Shown in pieces: positions 18,701-26,288 of a DNA stretch of 64,000 bases. The number at the start of each line of letters is the position of its first letter. The stretch's first letter is position 1. A program made the position numbers and the translations under genes. The notes under the pieces were generated by a model that did no database searches, was not told the origin of the DNA, and worked only from the letters and a program-made list of their open reading frames with translations. The DNA is from Lewinellaceae bacterium (GTDB lineage Bacteria > Bacteroidota > Bacteroidia > Chitinophagales > Saprospiraceae): contig JADJSY010000024.1 of assembly GCA_016711435.1 (NCBI GenBank), forward strand, positions 70,838 to 134,837. The letters are read 5' to 3'.

Positions 18701-18841
18701 GTGCGGCAATCCATCTCTGGTGCCGAAAATGGTCGTTTGATACGGCTCCCGAGGCTGGGCCTGTACGCCTTGTATAGCCGGCCATAAGAACGCAAGTACA
18801 AACAACCTGCGATAAATCCCGATTTGTCGATGTAGGGTCAC
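15716..18841 (-). CDS. hybrid beta-propeller sensor histidine kinase (LytS-type kinase domain)
   Basis: A signal peptide (LFVLAFLWPAIQGVQAQ) is followed by about 650 residues of two-component-regulator propeller repeats, with many blades of GxLWIGT or GRLWIAT type. A Y_Y_Y domain, one membrane helix (FWALIMALFVAMTIML), and a His_kinase domain with NPHFIFNCLAG and an ATPase domain with PFVENAIWHGL and ITDNGIGR follow. The open frame reaches 19030, but that would overlap the divergent gene and no ATG lies closer. GTG 18841 puts the signal peptide at the N-terminus and gives 1041 residues. It should sense something in the periplasm, often a glycan-related cue in related systems, and phosphorylate the LytTR regulator. 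The ligand is unknown. Confidence 0.88.
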   Translation of the reverse strand: MTLHRQIGIYRRLFVLAFLWPAIQGVQAQPREPYQTTIFGTRDGLPHNAVHALCQDRNGYLWIGTEAGLSRYNGYQFEHFLQAKDQRIGYVRSLFETPDGILWIGTETGIFMAIHGRIHPVSLTFGGKYKQVRDFLWDEKQQRLWFACASGPFYFTNQQISILKKQPDARDFFPASQVGWSDMTAGDPRAFVIEMDGLNRLWVGNANSLFCCDARSSRRIWQSNTNDEITCMTSVGKDTLYFGGNSSTLFGYLNGKVERFADSMYYVTDLLEHNGEHLFFSAGEMYRITPQGIAKIWDHNIRVGVSDVIVDRENNVWVATWEGLVKISPRFFEQMPVSQYPALEEIYGIGVDAAGLPLFGANHGKAYQLTGGAKPQLQSLHTRICPNANINDFYTDALGRQWIATEYDGLAVLESGQLRRLGQKDGLHDEGLFRLLPARNGDLWAIGDGGVSKIELSRASIRLRTPRIQAIRFVRPQEGLNTLTCGVEDPLGGLWFGGNRGLYKNTARGLEEVSLYPDQNIMISGMSLDPSGRLWIATLGNGLICCSWNGAQWQPEQTFTEKDGLFSGNLLAVLADSKGRIWVGYGFGIGLLEFSADKTWHIRYFNDRDGFFPKGCHRMQIMETPSGRFWVASPTGVCHFRPDSFTRNEVAPIVRIREVQLFEGYYDYKPYCDSLSPVTGLPERLVLPYSLNNLHFVFDGLSLTNPDNNRFRFRLAGADESWRTPQQGNLQVTYPKLGPGTYSFYVEVENSDGVRTQQPAVFHFVILAPFWQKTGFWALIMALFVAMTIMLARNRIRRIRRQESEKTAIQAQIAELKVQALRSQINPHFIFNCLAGIQECVLQEQFMDANDYLTRFARLLRLTLERSDKTYISLPQELEMLLLYLELENTRLGQQIDYQINNYVLEQDSGLLLPTFIIQPFVENAIWHGLMHKKGVKQLKIDISMETKGNKNKIIEKKILPEENVLVIEITDNGIGRVRSAEIRRLKIAGHQSKGIRISEERLKLTHQNASIQYKDLYDEAGKAAGTSVRIEIPIKSGEQA

Positions 18842-18889
18842 TTCCGTTATGATTGGAGCAAAGGTGCGGAGAAAAACAAGCAAGTTGCG

Positions 18890-18919
18890 ACCGTTCAGAA
18901 AGGGAAAACGACCGTTCAG
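18890..18919 (+). promoter_or_regulatory. predicted LytTR binding site (two 9-bp direct repeats)
   Basis: ACCGTTCAG occurs at 18890-18898 and again, identically, at 18911-18919, separated by exactly 12 bp. This fits the known LytTR consensus [TA][AC][CA]GTTN[AG][TG] at every position and its known spacing. It lies between the kinase/LytTR operon and the divergent DUF3592 gene, 9 bp upstream of a -33-like TTG, the usual place for an activator. Confidence 0.8.
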
Positions 18920-18928
18920 ACAACGGAT

Positions 18929-18960
18929 TTGCTTAGACCTTGTTACGAGCAACACTTTTG
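18929..18960 (+). promoter_or_regulatory. Bacteroidota-type promoter of the DUF3592 gene
   Basis: TTG at 18929-18931 is followed after 21 bp by CACTTTTG at 18953-18960, one mismatch from TAnnTTTG. The start codon lies 20 bp further on. The off-consensus -7 box fits a promoter that depends on the adjacent LytTR site. Confidence 0.5.
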
Positions 18961-18980
18961 GTAAAAAACAAAAAGAACAT

Positions 18981-19430
18981 ATGCTGAAATTGATTTTTAG
19001 AATCCTGCTTTTGGGATTAGGGCTGTTCACGATTTATTCCTTTGGCTTCCCGGGCGCAAAAACTTTATGGTACCGTACAAGCGGAAAAGTTGTTGAAGGT
19101 CGGGTCTCCGGATTTTTAGCGGGCAGGAATTCTCCTTCTGTTCAACAGGAACCAACAGGGGTAAGAAAAGGCAAACGCAGGGCGCGGCGCCCTGTTTTTC
19201 GATATTACGCGGGGGGCACAACCGCCGATTCATTGACCGGGAGGAGTAATATATCCACACTTTTTACTTTCTCACAATTTGAAATAAATGAACCTGTAAC
19301 GATTGTTTTCGATCCGAACAATCCACAGGACAGTTATTTGTACAACTGGCAACTATTACTGATGGATCTGTTGCTAGTGTTGTTTGGCTTGTACATGGTA
19401 GCCATTGGCATTGGAGCAAAAGTTGGATAA
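18981..19430 (+). CDS. DUF3592-like membrane protein
   Basis: The protein has 149 residues, with one helix at the N-terminus (LIFRILLLGLGLFTIYSF) and one at the C-terminus (LLLMDLLLVLFGLYMVAIGI). Between them is an extracytoplasmic segment with FRYYAGGTT and EPVTIVFDPNNPQDSYL, the pattern of DUF3592 proteins whose role is unknown. ATG 18981 is preferred since upstream sequence holds the promoter and LytTR site. It is divergent from the sensor kinase and followed 27 bp later by the beta-helix T9SS gene. It is thus the likely first target gene of the LytTR system. Confidence 0.7.
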   Translation: MLKLIFRILLLGLGLFTIYSFGFPGAKTLWYRTSGKVVEGRVSGFLAGRNSPSVQQEPTGVRKGKRRARRPVFRYYAGGTTADSLTGRSNISTLFTFSQFEINEPVTIVFDPNNPQDSYLYNWQLLLMDLLLVLFGLYMVAIGIGAKVG

Positions 19431-19457
19431 ATGAAAATTATAAAAAACTGATTGACA

Positions 19458-21134
19458 ATGAGACATACAAAATTTGGTTTTACACTTTTACTGTTTTTGC
19501 AAACATCTTTCATCTGGAGTCAGAGCACCTGGTATGTAGCCACAACGGGTAACGATAACAATTCCGGCACCTTTTCTTCCCCTTTTAAAAGTATACCAAA
19601 GGCTATTGAAGAAGCCAATCCGGGCGACGAAATCCTGCTGCGTGGCGGCAACTACGTCAGCAATGAAATCCGTATCGGGAAAAATAACCTGAGTTTGCGT
19701 TCTTATCCTGGCGAATGGGCCATCATCACCGCTTCCACCTCCGTAGAGGATATCGCATCCTGTATCTGGTACAATGAGCCCGATGTGGTAGGCGGGCTAC
19801 TTGAAAACCTCGAAATCATTGGCGGCGCATTTTACGGGGTGTCGTTTGAAACCAATTGGGAATGGGGACTCCCCGACAACGAACGCCATGGGGTGCGGGG
19901 TGTCACGATCCGAAATTGTAAAATACACCATACCGGGCGAGATTGTATCAAAATAAAACCAGGTTGCGATGGCATACAGGTGCTGAACTGCGAGATCCAC
20001 CACAGCGGCGTGGGTTATTTAAACCTGCCAGAAAATGGCGGCCCAAACGCTGAAGGTATCGACAACGTAAATGGCAATCTGATGGTGGTAAGGGGCTGTT
20101 ATTTCCACGATATATCTACCAGTGGCGTTTATGCTAAAGGTGGAGCAAAGGGCTGTAAAATTGAAGAAAATCTTTTTATCAATATAGGAGAAGGTGGAAT
20201 TTTACTGGGATTTTACACCGACGCCGATTACTTCGATGCCGGCAGTAACCCGGAGTACTACGAGTGTATCAACAGCATTGCCCGCAACAATATCATCATC
20301 GGTACGGGCGGCGCGGGTATCGGCTTTTGGGGCGCCATCGACTGCCGGGCTTACAACAATACTGTTGTGACGGCTTCTACTGCCTATCATGCGCCACTAC
20401 ATATTGCAAAAGCGGAAGTTTATATAGACGAGAACACCACTGCTACGCCGCCTTGCCGCAACATCGAGGTGTTCAACAATATTTTTATAGATCAAAGTGG
20501 TAATAGTGAAGAAGACCACACTGTACAGATCCGGGATGGCGCATTGGCCGGTAACAACAACATTAACCACAATATTTTTTATAAAACCGGCGGGCCGGCA
20601 CAGTTCGACGACAATATCAACTACCCCCCACTCACATTTTCGGAATGGAAGTCGATGTACGGTTACGATCAACAGAGTCTGGAAACCAATCCGCAATTGG
20701 ACGCCAATTATCACCTATCATCGGGCAGCCCGGCTATCGACGCTGGCGTACAGGTGCAAAATACCCTTGTTCGCGATTATGATGGCGCTACCCGCAGCGG
20801 CACCTACGATATAGGCGCAGATGAATTTGGGCAGGGCAACGCTCTGACGGTTCCTCCCGCCACAGGCGTAATCGGAACAGGGAATAATACTTCTGTGGCT
20901 ACGCAGGATATCCAGCAAGCCATATTTGAAGTATTTCCTAACCCGGCTTCTGATTGGATTTTTATTAAAGAAATGCCTGCCGGCGCAGTTGCTGTTTTGT
21001 ACGATTCTTCTGGGAAATTGATAACCACATCACTTGAGTCTGCCATGAAAATAACAGACGTGCCTCCAGGCAATTATTTTCTGAGCCTGATTTCTTTACA
21101 ATCCGTTGTTAGTCAGGCTATTATTATTCAATAG
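19458..21134 (+). CDS. secreted right-handed beta-helix protein with T9SS type A sorting domain
   Basis: After a signal peptide (FTLLLFLQTSFIWSQ), the motif TWYVATTGNDNNSGTFSSPF opens the beta-helix domain found in polysaccharide lyases and related proteins. Asn-rich parallel beta-helix coils with repeated NxIxNC patterns run to about residue 440, including a choice-of-anchor-like SPAIDAGV and DIGADEFG end. The last 75 residues (VFPNPASDWIFIKE to the Ile-rich end) are a type A sorting signal, so the protein should leave the cell through T9SS. It may act on a polysaccharide or act as an adhesin; catalytic residues cannot be fixed by eye. It probably forms an operon with the preceding DUF3592 gene. 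Confidence 0.85.
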   Translation: MRHTKFGFTLLLFLQTSFIWSQSTWYVATTGNDNNSGTFSSPFKSIPKAIEEANPGDEILLRGGNYVSNEIRIGKNNLSLRSYPGEWAIITASTSVEDIASCIWYNEPDVVGGLLENLEIIGGAFYGVSFETNWEWGLPDNERHGVRGVTIRNCKIHHTGRDCIKIKPGCDGIQVLNCEIHHSGVGYLNLPENGGPNAEGIDNVNGNLMVVRGCYFHDISTSGVYAKGGAKGCKIEENLFINIGEGGILLGFYTDADYFDAGSNPEYYECINSIARNNIIIGTGGAGIGFWGAIDCRAYNNTVVTASTAYHAPLHIAKAEVYIDENTTATPPCRNIEVFNNIFIDQSGNSEEDHTVQIRDGALAGNNNINHNIFYKTGGPAQFDDNINYPPLTFSEWKSMYGYDQQSLETNPQLDANYHLSSGSPAIDAGVQVQNTLVRDYDGATRSGTYDIGADEFGQGNALTVPPATGVIGTGNNTSVATQDIQQAIFEVFPNPASDWIFIKEMPAGAVAVLYDSSGKLITTSLESAMKITDVPPGNYFLSLISLQSVVSQAIIIQ

Positions 21135-21146
21135 ATTATCAATTAA

Positions 21147-21740
21147 TTATGCCGCCAGTTTTTTCCACTGAATAATAGCCTTGGCGGGCATGGAAGAGGT
21201 AATATGAATATCGTGGTGCTCGCCGGTCTGCATGGTGAAAAAATCGCCCTCGCCCAGCCAAACCGTACGGGTATTTCCATCAGGGCCGGTAATAAAGCAG
21301 GTGCAGGCGCCTTCGAGAATCAGGACGCTTTCCAACAGGTCGTGGTGTACTTCCTCCGGGACAAACTCTTTGACCCAGGCAACAAACAACTCCCTGTTTT
21401 CATTCGATTCCAGGGTGTGCATGTGTATGTCCTCAAAATCATCCGGAGGCGCGATGGATGCGGTTACTTCTTTCCATTCCAGCCAGTTGGACGACTCGTC
21501 CAACAATGGTAATTGTTCAATATCGAGTTTTCGTTGCTCCTTTTTTTGAGCATTGAGCAGCCATATCTTGTCCAGCACCTTATTGCGCATAGCCGACGGG
21601 GGGGCAATGGCATGGTCTTTAGCCAGGTTATGCAAGTCGTTCTCCGCCTGAAGAACGGTGTCGTCACCAACCGGTTCGTTGGGGTTATCCATTAACCATT
21701 CCCGGATTTTGTCTCGTGATATGTCGTATTCTTTTTCCAA
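21147..21740 (-). CDS. cupin-domain anti-sigma factor (ChrR-like)
   Basis: The N-terminal half is a helical segment of about 70 residues of anti-sigma type (NDLHNLAKDHAIAPPSAMRNKVLDKIW). It lacks the HxxxCxxC zinc motif of classical ZAS domains. The C-terminal half is a cupin barrel with metal-ligand-like residues in EEVHHDLLESVLILEG and GEHHDIHI. It is encoded 22 bp downstream of the ECF sigma factor and most likely holds it inactive until a signal, perhaps oxidative, changes the cupin. The pairing is firm; the signal is inferred from ChrR relatives. Confidence 0.78.
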   Translation of the reverse strand: MEKEYDISRDKIREWLMDNPNEPVGDDTVLQAENDLHNLAKDHAIAPPSAMRNKVLDKIWLLNAQKKEQRKLDIEQLPLLDESSNWLEWKEVTASIAPPDDFEDIHMHTLESNENRELFVAWVKEFVPEEVHHDLLESVLILEGACTCFITGPDGNTRTVWLGEGDFFTMQTGEHHDIHITSSMPAKAIIQWKKLAA

Positions 21741-21762
21741 AGCCTAAAATGTGGTATGCGTG

Positions 21763-22314
21763 TTACTTATAGTATTGCCTTAATTCCTGCATTGCCGTCC
21801 GTGCCCTGAGTTTTACAGTGCCCAACGGAATGTTGAAATGGTCGGATATTTCCTGTTGCGTATAACCCTCAAAGTACATCCATTCGATCACTTGCCGGCA
21901 GGCAGGCGTCAGTTTTTTTACCAACTGCCTGATACCAAGTGTATCTACAGGAATGGAGTGCGTGGAAATACCCGTATCCTTATCTACGAAATTTTCAATT
22001 GTTTGGTTTTTATTTTTCTGAGAATAATACTTGGAACGGGTAAAATCAATGGCCGTATTTCGCGCAATATTGATCAGCCAGGTCGCTAATTTGCCTTTTT
22101 CAGGGTCATACCGATCTGTATTTTGCCATATTTTGACAAAACAATCCTGTAACAGATTTTCCGCCTCCCTCTTGTCTGCCACAATCCGGACAATGACGCC
22201 AAAGAGCAGCGACGAATAGTCGTCATACAATTTGGCATAAGCCCCCTCGTCACCGGACTTCAGCAAAGTGACCAGTTGGTTATCCGTATTCGTTTGTTCG
22301 AACCCAATTTTCAT
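21763..22314 (-). CDS. ECF-type RNA polymerase sigma-70 factor
   Basis: This 183-residue sigma factor has region 2 (YDDYSSLLFGVIVRIV, AENLLQDCFVKIWQN, WLINIARNTAIDFTRS) and region 4 (CRQVIEWMYFEGYTQQEI and HFNIPLGTVKLRARTAMQEL), which read the -10 and -35 elements. The linker carries a polar insertion (QKNKNQTIENFVDKD). It is followed by its cupin anti-sigma gene. A good house-type promoter lies upstream at 22361-22391. Confidence 0.92.
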   Translation of the reverse strand: MKIGFEQTNTDNQLVTLLKSGDEGAYAKLYDDYSSLLFGVIVRIVADKREAENLLQDCFVKIWQNTDRYDPEKGKLATWLINIARNTAIDFTRSKYYSQKNKNQTIENFVDKDTGISTHSIPVDTLGIRQLVKKLTPACRQVIEWMYFEGYTQQEISDHFNIPLGTVKLRARTAMQELRQYYK

Positions 22315-22360
22315 GGATGCAGGAGTTTAATCCTTCCGCGTGTTTTCATTGGAATATGCA

Positions 22361-22391
22361 CAAAGGTAAAAAATGAATACATGTGATCCAA
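22361..22391 (-). promoter_or_regulatory. Bacteroidota primary promoter of the ECF sigma operon
   Basis: On the minus strand TTGG (22391-22388) is followed after 20 bp by TACCTTTG (22368-22361). This fits the TTG-N19-21-TAnnTTTG consensus of Bacteroidota, and lies 46 bp before the start codon at 22314. Confidence 0.65.
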
Positions 22392-22607
22392 TAATATGTA
22401 CACCTCCACCTATACGCACCACTTTAAGGTGGTCAACGGACAGGTTACGTACTTCCGGGGCCTGGATGATTTTCAGGGAAAATAAAACCAGGGAACTCCG
22501 GCTGAATGCCGATTTCCATGGACTAATGATGCAGATCGGGGGATTCCGGCAGAAAAATAACCGGCGAAGTACTGCCTAAAAGAAAGTAGTAGAATTGTTT
22601 AAAACAT

Positions 22608-22710
22608 TGAAAATCAATTTTTTATATTAGTATTTCGCACTTTTTTCGGGCCTTGTAATGAAAATCAATTTCATGGATGATCCTGCTCAATCATCCATGA
22701 AATTTTCATT
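22608..22710. promoter_or_regulatory. direct repeat and hairpin upstream of the 22738 gene
   Basis: TGAAAATCAATTT occurs at 22608-22620 and 22659-22671, 51 bp apart. The second copy is the left part of a hairpin, AATTTCATGGATGAT at 22667-22681 against its complement at 22690-22704, with AATGAA/TTCATT extending it. It lies 30 bp before the start of the next gene and could be an operator or mRNA leader. The rest of 22315-22737 shows only the sigma-operon promoter. Confidence 0.5.
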
Positions 22711-22737
22711 ATTAACTTGCGGTTGAAATTTAAAAAG

Positions 22738-23199
22738 ATGAGCCATATGAACAAGCAAACTGGTATCTGGATCGACCTTCGAAACGCCTACATTATTCAA
22801 CTTCCCCTTGCCATATACAGCAATGAAGACGTTGAAGTGATGCATCTGACATCAGAAATCGAAGAAACTGCAGCCACAGGTGGGACGCGCAGCAAAAGTC
22901 CCTGGGGGCCACAGGGAGGCGATGTGAAACGCACTGCACAAGAGCGCCGCCACCATGAGGAAAAACACTTTTTTGAAAAGGTCATTGCCGAGATTCGCCC
23001 TTACGCGAGTGAATTGGTCATTTTCGGCCCTTCAGAAGCCAAACACGGTCTAGCAAATGCCATCGGCGAACACAAGGATTTTCACCCAACTATTATGGGT
23101 ATCGAAAGCGCCGATCAAATGACACAACATCAAATGGTAGCATGGGTTCGCACGTTTTTTAATCACCCGGCGCCGCGTCAGTTGCCCAAACGCAACTGA
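22738..23199 (+). CDS. eRF1/pelota-like domain protein (host-attachment-like family)
   Basis: The 153-residue protein starts QTGIWIDLRNAYIIQL shortly after ATG 22738 (a second ATG lies at 22747). The middle is charged, with RRHHEEKHFFEKVI, and the end has LVIFGPSEAKHGLANAI and PTIMGIESADQMT. This pattern fits a widespread family related to the middle domain of eRF1/pelota and annotated as translational machinery or host attachment proteins. Its biochemical role is not established. The hairpin and direct repeat upstream suggest regulation. It starts a block of small genes that resembles general-stress islands. Confidence 0.6.
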   Translation: MSHMNKQTGIWIDLRNAYIIQLPLAIYSNEDVEVMHLTSEIEETAATGGTRSKSPWGPQGGDVKRTAQERRHHEEKHFFEKVIAEIRPYASELVIFGPSEAKHGLANAIGEHKDFHPTIMGIESADQMTQHQMVAWVRTFFNHPAPRQLPKRN

Positions 23200-23206
23200 A
23201 TATCTT

Positions 23207-23395
23207 TCATGGCCCTTCGCCGGGCGGGGGCATTTCAAATGGCGGCGTCTCAAAAGGCATATCGTCCGGTATCAGATCAGGATTCAATTCCGGCGTAATG
23301 ATCGGTTCTTCCGGATCAACTGGCGGCGTGATCTCCGGCGCTTTACCGGGAGATGGAATCTCTGGTGGGGCGACTGGTTGCTTTTTCTTTTCCAT
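23207..23395 (-). CDS. small proline- and glutamate-rich protein
   Basis: From ATG 23395 the protein has 62 residues, nearly all Pro, Glu, Ile and Asp in a PEIxPP/EITPPVDPEEP pattern ending PPFEMPPPGEGP. There is no signal peptide or hydrophobic segment. The composition predicts an extended, disordered cytoplasmic protein. I recall similar short Pro-rich ORFs in other Bacteroidota, often near stress genes, but no function. It converges on the pelota-like gene with a gap of only 7 bp. Confidence 0.6.
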   Translation of the reverse strand: MEKKKQPVAPPEIPSPGKAPEITPPVDPEEPIITPELNPDLIPDDMPFETPPFEMPPPGEGP

Positions 23396-23462
23396 GACGC
23401 TTTTGTTTAAGTAGGTGTGCAAAATTAGTTTTGCTTAAATTTTTTGTAAATGCTTGATTATG

Positions 23463-23500
23463 AACACTGATAACCAATAACTAATAACCGATAACTACTT
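23463..23500. repeat. GTTATCn-group heptad array
   Basis: On the minus strand this is an array of GTTATCG, GTTATTA, GTTATTG and GTTATCA units preceded by AAGTA. The same order of units recurs at 43137-43176 (same strand sense) and 56389-56426, with only one to three differences. Confidence 0.75.
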
Positions 23501-23516
23501 AGAAGTTTTTAAAAAC

Positions 23517-23560
23517 ATTACCGGACGATCTATATCAGACGTCCGGTAATATTTTTTTTT
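23517..23560. terminator. hairpin with T-tract, bidirectional terminator
   Basis: ATTACCGGACG at 23517-23527 pairs with CGTCCGGTAAT at 23540-23550 across a 12-nt loop. A run of T follows on the plus strand, and on the minus strand GTTTTTA follows the stem. It lies immediately after the stop of the coiled-coil gene (minus strand), where it serves as an intrinsic terminator. Confidence 0.75.
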
Positions 23561-23948
23561 ACATCTTCTCTTCAATAAATCGCTTGAACTCCGCTTTCAG
23601 GTCTGTAAACAACTTCTTCGATGTTGCTACATTTTCACGCATGACGGCATGATCCCCAAAAGTGACGCGATCAATCGCAACGGGATGCTCTGCAGCATAA
23701 CCCGCCAACCATTGTTCGTGCGCTTTGATCTGGTGCTTTAGAACATTCAACTGGTTTTTCTGAATGAAAAACTGGTTTTGAAAATGTTCCACTTGTTTGA
23801 GCACATCTACATGTGTATTTTTAGCAGCAACTTCTTCCAGCCATTTTTGATAGAGTTTTAACTCTTCTCTGTAAAACTTGACTTCCATAGCCCAAAGTTC
23901 GTGTTCGAAATGCAAATCTGACAAATGCATTTTTTTTGTCTTATCCAT
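23559..23948 (-). CDS. coiled-coil hypothetical protein
   Basis: The 129-residue protein is almost entirely helical and charged. It begins with HLSDLHFEHELWAMEVKFYR and continues as long amphipathic helices rich in Glu, Lys and Gln (LKLYQKWLEEVAAKN, FFIQKNQLNVLKHQIKAHEQW), ending AEFKRFIEEKM. It has no signal peptide, so it should be cytoplasmic. I do not recognise a named family. It lies between the Pro-rich gene and an outer-membrane gene, all on the minus strand. A role in stress response is only a guess from its neighbours. Confidence 0.65.
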   Translation of the reverse strand: MDKTKKMHLSDLHFEHELWAMEVKFYREELKLYQKWLEEVAAKNTHVDVLKQVEHFQNQFFIQKNQLNVLKHQIKAHEQWLAGYAAEHPVAIDRVTFGDHAVMRENVATSKKLFTDLKAEFKRFIEEKM

Positions 23949-23984
23949 AATCTGTAGTTTTTAAAATTTTTCGTTTAGCCTCAG

Positions 23985-24620
23985 TCATTTAACACCTTGA
24001 AAACCACCGAAGTAGTATTGAATACCCAATGCCAGTGAGAACTGATTAGTTCGTGTTTTAGTCGAGGTATTGACACCTCCGATGGTTGTGTCAAAATTGC
24101 TCCGGGCATAATTGTATTTGAAAATTGCCTCGATACCGAATCCGCCTTTGGAATAAACGGTTAAACCCGGTCCTGTACCCACTGCAAAAACGTTGGTTTC
24201 AATCTTTTGCGTGGCTTCACCGACAACTTGTTCGTCTCTTGAATTGCCGAATCCGAAATTGCCCACTAAAAAGAAGGCGACATTATCGCCGGCCTGGAAA
24301 TAATAGCGTGCAAATGGGCCGAATAACAAGTCGCTGTCATCGGTTTTGTCTTTATTCGGTTCTATTACCGTATTCAGGGTGTAGTCGGCGCCAAGCCCTG
24401 CCGCAAAGTTATCCAGAACAAAATAACCGATGCTGGGGGCGATGTTGATCTGCCGGGCGGAAAGACCTTCATTTTCTTGTCCTCCGGTTGTGACTTTGGA
24501 ATTGGCCGTTGAAAAACCGACCGTTGAGCCGACCATAAAATTACCTTTCTCCATTAACTGGGCAAAAAGGCTCCCATGTATCAGCATCAGCATGAATGTG
24601 AATAATGCGATCTTTTTCAT
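23985..24620 (-). CDS. outer-membrane beta-barrel protein
   Basis: ATG 24620 starts a clear signal peptide (MKKIALFTFMLMLIHGSLFA). The mature part has alternating strands typical of a small barrel porin-like protein: GNFMVGSTVGFST, PSIGYFVLDNFAAGLGADYTL, LLFGPFARYYFQ and the C-terminal NQFSLALGIQYYFGGF with aromatic residues near the end. At 211 residues it fits an eight-stranded barrel. The family (OMP_b-brl) is structural and no substrate can be named. It is the first gene of the minus-strand block ending at 23207. Confidence 0.75.
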   Translation of the reverse strand: MKKIALFTFMLMLIHGSLFAQLMEKGNFMVGSTVGFSTANSKVTTGGQENEGLSARQINIAPSIGYFVLDNFAAGLGADYTLNTVIEPNKDKTDDSDLLFGPFARYYFQAGDNVAFFLVGNFGFGNSRDEQVVGEATQKIETNVFAVGTGPGLTVYSKGGFGIEAIFKYNYARSNFDTTIGGVNTSTKTRTNQFSLALGIQYYFGGFQGVK

Positions 24621-24741
24621 AACAAGGATTTTTATTACAACAAAGATCATGGTGTTCAAAGGCGGGATGTAATGAGTAAACTCAGTAAAGCGCTTGACTT
24701 TGGTCAATAAAAAACAATATGCTGCCGGCAAAATGCACCCC

Positions 24742-26166
24742 TCAATGCGCCCACTTCTCGATGCGTACCACGGCTTTGGGATAGGCGCCGATCTGGTACA
24801 AACCGCGTTCTGCTGCTGTGATCAGGTCGGGGCGGTGTATTTTTTCCGGCGGCACCAGCGCCAATTCAGGGCACCACAGGCGTACAAACTCGCCGCGCGG
24901 GTCATAATTTTTTGCCTGTGTCAGGATATTGAAATACCGGTCTTCCCGCGGATCGCTGCCCACGCCGGCCACGTAGTTCCAGTTGCCCCAATTGCTGCAA
25001 GGATCATAGTCAAGTAATTGACTTTCAAAGTATTCTGCGCCCATTTGCCAGTTAACTTTCAGGTCTTTCACTAAAAAAGATGCGACATTCTGCCGTCCCC
25101 GGTTGCTCATAAAACCGGTCGCGTTGAGTTCGTTCATATTGGCGTCGATAAAGGGGACACCGGTGCGTCCTTCCGACCATATATTAAACGTGTCAAAATG
25201 ATTGCGCAAGTGCTTCTGCGGTTTGTTCTGCGGGCCGCTTTTCAGAAAGATGCGGTTGGTATATTTTTTACCGAGCAAACGGAAATAGTCGCGCCAGAGC
25301 AGTTCAAAAAACAACCAGTAAGTGCTTTCATTGCCACCGCGTTCCTGTTCGTATCTTTTTATTTCGTGATAGATCTGCTTGGGCGAGAGGCACCCCTGCG
25401 CCAGCCAGGGCGAAAACTTGGAGGAGTAATCACTGCCTACCAGCCCGTTGCGTGTTTCTTTGTAGGATTTGATTAGATCTTTTTCCCACAAATAATATTG
25501 GAGCCGTCTCAGGCCTTCCGTTTCGCCGCCTTTAAACCCCCAGGCCGTTCGGGAATCCTGCTCAAATTCAGGTAAACCGAAGTCTTGCAACTTGGGCAGA
25601 TCGCCGCGTTCCAGACCGGTAGGCAGGGGAGGCATAACCGTTGGCGCCGGAAACGGTAAACGCACCGGGGTAATATTTTCATTTTCCTTGCGGAACTGTG
25701 TAAAAACATCCGGCGTATGGTGTACCGGCATGGGCAAATCCTGGGTGTGGTACAACATTTTGCCCCGCGTGTACAGCAATTCCACACCGGCGCTCCAGAG
25801 TTTTTTTTCCAGCGCATCCTGTACCTGCACCTCTTCCTGGGTGCGTTCCCGGTTGCAAAGCACCCAGGAGCATTTTAGTTCTTTGGCCATATCGCTCACA
25901 ACACACTCCGGTTTTCCAATGCGGATCACCAGATCGCAACCCAGTTTGCGGAGTTGTTTGCGCAAATCTTCCACCGATTCTAGGATAAAACGGGCGCGAA
26001 ATTTACCCGTTTTAGGAAAACCGAATCGGGTGGTTCCAGTGAACGTACGTTCGTCAAAAACGTACACTGGCACAACTTCCTCTGCCATACGCAAGGCGGT
26101 GGTGATAGCCTCATTGTCGTGCAGCCTCAAATCTTGACGAAACCAAACTATGGCGCTATGCTTCAT
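24742..26166 (-). CDS. cryptochrome DASH / photolyase family protein
   Basis: This flavoprotein should repair cyclobutane pyrimidine dimers (in single-stranded DNA for the DASH group) using blue light. From ATG 26166 it has 474 residues. The N-terminal antenna domain begins IVWFRQDLRLHDNEA. The FAD domain shows WRDYFRLLGKKY, GRQNVASFLVKDLKV, QLLDYDPCSNWGNWNY and GVGSDPREDRYFN. The last two elements and the KTGKFRARFILES segment are typical of DASH rather than class I photolyases. The upstream extension of the frame is not needed. It is a single gene, and its neighbours add little. Confidence 0.9.
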   Translation of the reverse strand: MKHSAIVWFRQDLRLHDNEAITTALRMAEEVVPVYVFDERTFTGTTRFGFPKTGKFRARFILESVEDLRKQLRKLGCDLVIRIGKPECVVSDMAKELKCSWVLCNRERTQEEVQVQDALEKKLWSAGVELLYTRGKMLYHTQDLPMPVHHTPDVFTQFRKENENITPVRLPFPAPTVMPPLPTGLERGDLPKLQDFGLPEFEQDSRTAWGFKGGETEGLRRLQYYLWEKDLIKSYKETRNGLVGSDYSSKFSPWLAQGCLSPKQIYHEIKRYEQERGGNESTYWLFFELLWRDYFRLLGKKYTNRIFLKSGPQNKPQKHLRNHFDTFNIWSEGRTGVPFIDANMNELNATGFMSNRGRQNVASFLVKDLKVNWQMGAEYFESQLLDYDPCSNWGNWNYVAGVGSDPREDRYFNILTQAKNYDPRGEFVRLWCPELALVPPEKIHRPDLITAAERGLYQIGAYPKAVVRIEKWAH

Positions 26167-26288
26167 AAATATGTGGGAAATAAACAGTCTCGAAGGAAAT
26201 GCTCCGAGTTGGTCTATAAACTTTAAATCGGGCCTTTTGTTTGCGCATCGCACCGTATTTATGCAATAGCAGCAACAAACTATATATT

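Noticed and set aside
18842..19030. 63-residue N-terminal extension of the sensor kinase
   Set aside because: It would cover the LytTR site and overlap the divergent gene, and it pushes the signal peptide inside the protein.
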